Of a stretch of 64,000 nt of DNA, positions 60,242 to 64,000 are shown in pieces (the stretch's first letter is position 1; each line of letters opens with the position of its first letter). The notes under the pieces were generated by a model that saw nothing but the letters and a program-made list of their open reading frames with translations, was not told the origin of the DNA and did not search any database. The stretch covers positions 1,054,001 through 1,118,000 of the forward strand of contig OW818686.1 of NCBI GenBank assembly GCA_942493305.1. The letters run 5' to 3'. Both the position numbers and the translations under genes were made by a program. This stretch comes from UBA7672 sp030824255 (GTDB lineage: Bacteria > Pseudomonadota > Alphaproteobacteria > Caulobacterales > Hyphomonadaceae).

Positions 60242-61306
60242 ATGCTGAACCGCCTGCCTGATCACGAGACCCTCTACAGCCACCTTGTCCGCCGCGATGC
60301 GGAAATGGACGGGGTGATCTATGTCGGGGTGAAGACGACAGGGATTTTCTGCCGGCCAGTATGCCCCGCCCGGACGCCGCTGTCGAAGAACATCACCTTT
60401 TATGGCTCGCCGGATGACGCGCTGGCGGCGGGGTTTCGGGCGTGCAAGCGATGCCGGCCGCTGGATGATCCGAATGCGCCGGGTGTGCTGATCGACAAGC
60501 TGCTGCGGCTGGTGGAGGAGGATCCGTCGCGACGCTGGAGCGAGGAGGACCTGCGCGAAATGGGCATCGAGCCCGCGACAGCCCGGCGGCATTTCCAGCG
60601 CAGGTTCGACATGAGCTTTTCACAGTATGCGCGCGCGCGACGGCTGGGCCATGCTTTCAAGACCATCAGGAAGGGCGATGCCGTGATCGAAGCACAATTG
60701 GACGCTGGCTTTGAATCCGGAAGCGGTTTCCGCGAAGCTTTCTCGAAGACGTTTGGCGATGCGCCCAACAAGGCGCGCGCCGCGACAACATTTGCCATGG
60801 ACTGGATCGACACGCCGCTGGGCCCGATGCTGGCCGTGGCGGACGAGGCGCAGCTTCATATGCTGGAGTTCGTCGAGCGCAAGAAGCTTGAGGATCACCT
60901 CAACCGCTATCGCCGGCAGTTCAACGCGACGGTTCTGCCGGGGGAAACAAGCGCGCTGAAACTTATCCGCCAGGAACTGGCGACATATTTCGCCGGCAAA
61001 AATCTTGATTTCAAGTCGACCGTCGCGGGCGCGGGAACGGACTTCCAGAACCAGGTGTGGGACGAGTTGCGGCGCGTGCCGCCCGGCGTCACACGGTCAT
61101 ATCAGGAAATGGCCGAGCGCATCGGGCGACCGACGGCTGTGCGTGCGGTGGCGAACGCCAACCGGCTCAATCGCTGTGCGATCATCCTGCCCTGCCATCG
61201 CGTGATCGGGGCGGACGGCACACTGACGGGCTATGCTGGTGGACTGTGGCGCAAGCAATGGCTGCTGGACCATGAGCGGCGGCATACGGGCCAGACGCTG
61301 CTCTAG
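60242..61306 (+). CDS. ada: Bifunctional Ada: DNA alkylation repair and transcription activator
   Basis: Repairs O6-methylguanine and methylphosphotriesters and activates the adaptive response. N-terminal zinc domain (GIFCRPVCPARTP and RACKRCRPLDDP; the methyl-accepting Cys is in FCRPVC), AraC-type HTH (about 85-180; ATARRHFQRRFDMSFSQYARARRLGHAF, GFESGSGFREAFSKTFG), and C-terminal methyltransferase domain with IILPCHRVIGADGTLTGYAGGLWRKQWLLDHE, active-site Cys in PCHRV. 354 residues, full length. No ada-controlled gene is evident downstream. Confidence 0.96.
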   Translation: MLNRLPDHETLYSHLVRRDAEMDGVIYVGVKTTGIFCRPVCPARTPLSKNITFYGSPDDALAAGFRACKRCRPLDDPNAPGVLIDKLLRLVEEDPSRRWSEEDLREMGIEPATARRHFQRRFDMSFSQYARARRLGHAFKTIRKGDAVIEAQLDAGFESGSGFREAFSKTFGDAPNKARAATTFAMDWIDTPLGPMLAVADEAQLHMLEFVERKKLEDHLNRYRRQFNATVLPGETSALKLIRQELATYFAGKNLDFKSTVAGAGTDFQNQVWDELRRVPPGVTRSYQEMAERIGRPTAVRAVANANRLNRCAIILPCHRVIGADGTLTGYAGGLWRKQWLLDHERRHTGQTLL

Positions 61307-61394
61307 GTCTCGTTTCAAGGTCAGGGCAATTTAACTGAAACTTGCGGGATCACGGTGACGTCGCGTTGGGGCGATAGCGAGACACTCGCAGGCA

Positions 61395-61787
61395 ATGAGT
61401 CCTGTCCGCGCCATAGCCCTTTCGGGCATCAATACCGCCACGCGACGTCTTGAGACGTCCGCGAGCAATATTGCGAACTATCGATCCAACGGCGCGCTGG
61501 CCGAGGGCGGAGAGCCGGCCGTCTATGCGCCGCTGGAAGTACAGCTGGCAGCGCAGGCGAGCGGCGGCGTATCTGCCAGCATTGCACCATCCGCGCGGGC
61601 GGCCCTGCTGGCGTACGACCCGCAGGCGTCGTTTGCCGATGCGCGCGGATATGTGGCGGCGCCGGATGTCGATCTGGTGCGCGAGACGATGGAACTGGCG
61701 ATGGCGAGCTATGAGCTGGCCGCAAACCTCGCAGTGATCCGCACGGCGGACGACATGACCAGGGCCGTGCTGGACGCCTGGATCTAG
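61395..61787 (+). CDS. Solitary FlgC-like flagellar basal-body rod protein
   Basis: 130-residue protein with both conserved ends of rod proteins: N-terminal SGINTATRRLETSASNIANYRSNGA and C-terminal RGYVAAPDVDLVRETMELAMASYELAANLAVIRTADDMTRAVLDAWI, closest to FlgC. No other flagellar gene is visible within the window, so it may be a stray paralogue rather than the main FlgC. Compared with FlgC (about 138) it is slightly shorter. Confidence 0.8.
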   Translation: MSPVRAIALSGINTATRRLETSASNIANYRSNGALAEGGEPAVYAPLEVQLAAQASGGVSASIAPSARAALLAYDPQASFADARGYVAAPDVDLVRETMELAMASYELAANLAVIRTADDMTRAVLDAWI

Positions 61788-61975
61788 TCTTCTGGCGGAT
61801 CCTCGGGCTTCGGCAGATTCTCGATCTTCATGCCGCGCTTCTTCAGCGCGTCGCGCAATAGAAATTCGATTTCGGCGTTGACGGAGCGCAGCTCCTGCGC
61901 GGCAAGGCGCTCGATCGCGGCGTGGAGCGCCGGATCGAGCCTGAGTGGAAATGCTTTCTTGCCGGGCGACGGCAT
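61784..61975 (-). CDS. Arc-like ribbon-helix-helix DNA-binding protein
   Basis: 63-residue protein of the MetJ/Arc fold. MPSPGKKAFPLRLDPALHAAIERLAAQELRSVNAEIEFLLRDALKKRGMK parallels phage Arc, with the beta strand FPLRL and the RSVNAEI helix turn. A Pro/Glu-rich tail follows. It lies 22 bases after the SPFH gene on the same strand, a pairing seen in many genomes, and is the best candidate to bind the palindrome at 62922-62949. A longer frame upstream of base 61975 is out of keeping with the family. Confidence 0.88.
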   Translation of the reverse strand: MPSPGKKAFPLRLDPALHAAIERLAAQELRSVNAEIEFLLRDALKKRGMKIENLPKPEDPPED

Positions 61976-61997
61976 GGGCTCGCCTGTCTTGCTGGGC

Positions 61998-62906
61998 CTA
62001 GTAGAGAGAGCCGGCGTTGACGACGGGCTGGGCCTCGCGGTCAGCGCAGAGCACGACCAGGAGGTTGGACACCATCGCAGCCTTGCGCTCGTCATCCAGC
62101 GTGACGATGTCGCGCTCGGAGAGTTGCTGCAGGGCGCTTTCGACCATCGAGACCGCACCATGCACGATCTTCGCGCGAGCTTCGAGCACGGCTTCGGCCT
62201 GCTGACGGCGAAGCATCGAGGATGCGATCTCCGGTGCGTAGGCAAGGTGCGAGATGCGCGCCTCATCAATGGTGACGCCCGCAACATCGACACGCTCGTT
62301 CAACCTTGCCTGCAGCATCTCGCCAACCTTCACGCCATCGGCGCGCAGTGTGGGCTCGTCGCCCTCGCCGTGGTCATAGGCAAAGTGGGAGGTGATCTCG
62401 CGCAGCGAGGTTTCGACCTGGATGTTGACGAAGGTGTCGTAGTCGTCGACGTCGAACAGCGCCTGCGCCGTGTCGACCACACGCCAGACGATGACGGCGG
62501 CGATCTCGATCGGGTTGCCCTTCTTGTCGTTCACCTTGAGGGTTTCTGAGGTCACGTTGCGCACGCGCAGCGAGATCTTCTTGCGCGAATACCAGGGGAT
62601 GACCCAACGCAGGCCGGGCCGCTTGTCCGTGCCCTTGTAGTTGCCGAACAGCGTGATCGCCGCGCTCTCGTTCTGCTGCAGCGAATAGAGACCCGAGAGA
62701 ATCAGGATCGAGGCGAGCAACACCACCGCCGCGCCGATGATGCAGGCGGCGACCAGCATGCCATCACCACCGGATTCCGCGGTCATGATGCCCTGGAAGC
62801 CCAACCAGGCCGACAGGAAGAAGCCGGCGATGGCCAGGATCAGCAGGAAGCCGCCGGCCATTGTCGAGGTCGACTTCTCTTGTGTCTTCTTGTGGCTGGT
62901 AGGCAT
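61998..62906 (-). CDS. SPFH-domain membrane protein
   Basis: SPFH/prohibitin-like membrane protein, 302 residues. Start at 62906, with GGAGGG 4 bases upstream; an ATG at 62918 would cover that site. Two N-terminal helices (GGFLLILAIAGFFLSAWLGF and VAACIIGAAVVLLASILILSGLY) precede the SPFH domain (ESAAITLFGNYKGTDKRPGLRWVIPWYSRKKISLRVRNVTSETLKVNDKKGNPIEIAAVIVWRVVDT) and a long coiled segment. It probably scaffolds a membrane microdomain. Arc-like gene follows. Regulated, by inference, through the upstream palindrome. Confidence 0.92.
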   Translation of the reverse strand: MPTSHKKTQEKSTSTMAGGFLLILAIAGFFLSAWLGFQGIMTAESGGDGMLVAACIIGAAVVLLASILILSGLYSLQQNESAAITLFGNYKGTDKRPGLRWVIPWYSRKKISLRVRNVTSETLKVNDKKGNPIEIAAVIVWRVVDTAQALFDVDDYDTFVNIQVETSLREITSHFAYDHGEGDEPTLRADGVKVGEMLQARLNERVDVAGVTIDEARISHLAYAPEIASSMLRRQQAEAVLEARAKIVHGAVSMVESALQQLSERDIVTLDDERKAAMVSNLLVVLCADREAQPVVNAGSLY

Positions 62907-62921
62907 GCGTCCCTCCAAAGG

Positions 62922-62949
62922 AATATCGAAGTGATATCACTTTGATATT
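62922..62949. promoter_or_regulatory. 28-bp near-perfect palindrome upstream of the SPFH gene
   Basis: Dyad centred between 62935 and 62936; the 14-base halves (AATATCGAAGTGAT and ATCACTTTGATATT) differ at one position only. Repeated GATATC/GATATT elements occur inside. It sits 16 bases before the SPFH start and 52 bases before the divergent 33-residue ORF, so it could control both. Confidence 0.7.
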
Positions 62950-63001
62950 GACGACGGCCATTGTCAAGGACATGTTTGGGCGGAAATCGAAGGAGAGCCA
63001 C

Positions 63002-63103
63002 ATGATCATGATGCGCCGCAGTCCATGGATGATCGCCGTGATCGGCATCACGCTCTGCTTCGGAGTTGGACTTCTGATCGGCCAGTACATCTTCGCCGCC
63101 TGA
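63002..63103 (+). CDS. 33-residue membrane peptide
   Basis: Short ORF MIMMRRSPWMIAVIGITLCFGVGLLIGQYIFAA, with one hydrophobic helix (residues 10-31) preceded by two Arg. A strong AAGGAGAG lies 6 bases before the ATG, more convincing than for many neighbours. It is divergent from the SPFH gene across the palindrome and 38 bases before the alpha/beta hydrolase, so it may belong to either unit. Expression is not proven. Confidence 0.6.
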   Translation: MIMMRRSPWMIAVIGITLCFGVGLLIGQYIFAA

Positions 63104-63141
63104 ACTTCACCGACTGAGCTTTGTCCCCGGGGGACTAACCC

Positions 63142-64000
63142 ATGACCATGCCGATGATCGTTCTGCTTCTCGCGGCGGCCGCAGCAACTCTGATGGTGTT
63201 GCTGATCGTGGTGGCCGTGGCGCAGAGCCTCAACAAGACGGGCACGCCGACGCCAGCTGAAACCGCGGCCGCCGCGGCCGCGTCAGTCGTCGCCGCTGTC
63301 GCAGCCCATACTGGCAAAACGGACAGCGTGTCCGCTCAGGTCCCTGCGCACAAGCATGGCAGGTCGCCGAAATCCGCCAGGGCCTTTGTCTCCACCGCCC
63401 CTGCCAACCGGGCCGCTGCCCACAAGCGTCACACGACCAAGGGCGCGGCAAAGGAAGCGGCCATCGCCGCGCAGGATACACAGAAGCAAGGCAAGGACGC
63501 TTTCGCAGGCTTTGCCCTGATTGGCGGCGCAATCGCCGTCATCGGCGGCGTGGTGAGCTTTGTTGCCGATTTCAACGATGGCGACATTGCCCCCGAGATC
63601 AAGGAACTCACCGCCGGCGCCCTGCACGGCACGCTGGTGAACGCACGCAACAGCGATCCCGTCGTTCTCATCGTGCCCGGCTCCGGCCCGACCGATCGCG
63701 ACGGCAATAATCCGATGGGCGTGAACGCCAACACCTATCGCATACTCGCCGACGAACTGATCGAGGAGCGCATCGCCACAGTGCGCATCGACAAGCGCGG
63801 CATGTTCGCAAGCCGCGACGCAGGCGATGCCAACGCGGTATCGCCCGATATCTACGCAGCCGACATCCACGCCTGGATCGATGCCATCAAGGTGGAGCGC
63901 GGAGAAGGCTCGGGGTGCATCTTCCTGATGGGCCATTCCGAAGGCGCGCTGATGGCCTCGCGCGCAGCAGCCGGTCGCGACGATGTCTGCGGACTTATTC
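63142..64000 (+). CDS. Alpha/beta hydrolase with N-terminal anchor (cut by window edge)
   Basis: The visible 286 residues begin with a membrane helix (MTMPMIVLLLAAAAATLMVLLIVVAVAQ), then an Ala/Lys/His-rich linker of about 90 residues and a second hydrophobic segment (AGFALIGGAIAVIGGVVSFVADF, near 132-155). The hydrolase domain starts around 160 (GTLVNARNSDPVVLIVPGSGPTDRDGNNPMGVNANTYRILADEL); nucleophile S266 is in GHSEGAL. The C-terminal catalytic acid and His lie outside the window. The unusual double-anchor start makes it a fusion-like protein. Start chosen after GGGGG at 63129-63133. Confidence 0.85.
   Translation, partial: MTMPMIVLLLAAAAATLMVLLIVVAVAQSLNKTGTPTPAETAAAAAASVVAAVAAHTGKTDSVSAQVPAHKHGRSPKSARAFVSTAPANRAAAHKRHTTKGAAKEAAIAAQDTQKQGKDAFAGFALIGGAIAVIGGVVSFVADFNDGDIAPEIKELTAGALHGTLVNARNSDPVVLIVPGSGPTDRDGNNPMGVNANTYRILADELIEERIATVRIDKRGMFASRDAGDANAVSPDIYAADIHAWIDAIKVERGEGSGCIFLMGHSEGALMASRAAAGRDDVCGLI

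Overview
The window is about 64 kb of GC-rich, gene-dense chromosome from an alphaproteobacterium, most likely the Caulobacterales/Hyphomonadaceae group. This rests on the dnaA-dnaN-recF-gyrB block, rpsT upstream of dnaA, the gshB/yraN/rsmI/hemW/rdgB and rph/hrcA/grpE neighbourhoods, fabA-fabB-fabI, coaBC-dut-moeB, a CC0125/CC1285-type lipoprotein, UrcA-family and TonB-receptor genes, and an SPFH/Arc pair. I see no tRNA, rRNA, CRISPR array, transposase or phage gene.

Layout. 1-1262: 5' part of a TonB-dependent receptor (minus). 1715-9755: replication block read leftward, rpsT > dnaA > dnaN > unknown ORF > recF > gyrB; the unknown ORF interrupts a normally compact operon. 9911-18338: enoyl-CoA hydratase, two unknown genes, comM, gshB, BON lipoprotein, small membrane protein, yraN, rsmI and divergent LppC/LpoA-like lipoprotein. 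18344-22249: hemW, membrane histidine kinase, single-domain response regulator, rdgB. 22286-30051: accessory stretch (DUF2975 membrane protein plus XRE regulator, membrane-anchored AraC regulator plus UrcA protein, iron-uptake pair of PKHD dioxygenase and siderophore receptor, Nudix hydrolase, class A beta-lactamase). 30063-33264: rph, unknown secreted protein, divergent hrcA-grpE. 33389-40578: GH130 glycosidase, TetR, DUF2061, glucokinase, YbaL/KefC-like antiporter, His-rich CDF metal exporter, glycosyltransferase. 40647-54478: envelope proteins, aldehyde dehydrogenase, GFA protein, GreA/B-like factor, coaBC, Dabb, dut, Pif1-like helicase, MoeB, two secreted metallo-beta-lactamase-fold paralogues, SH3/TolA-like protein with an 11-base homopolymer, 2-hydroxyacid dehydrogenase. 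54705-58212: SH3 protein and fabA-fabB-fabI (unsaturated fatty acid synthesis and enoyl reduction). 58221-64000: two tiny membrane proteins, udk, rbfA, ada, solitary FlgC-like protein, an Arc-like/SPFH operon, a strong palindrome, a 33-residue membrane peptide and a truncated alpha/beta hydrolase.

Most genes are core housekeeping. The parts that deserve attention are insertions into conserved strings (5431-6171, 15308-15622, 19536-21503, 22286-30051), small undescribed membrane proteins, and several dyad or direct-repeat sites next to regulator genes, above all the SPFH/Arc/33-aa cluster at the right end. No wholly new system could be proven from sequence alone.
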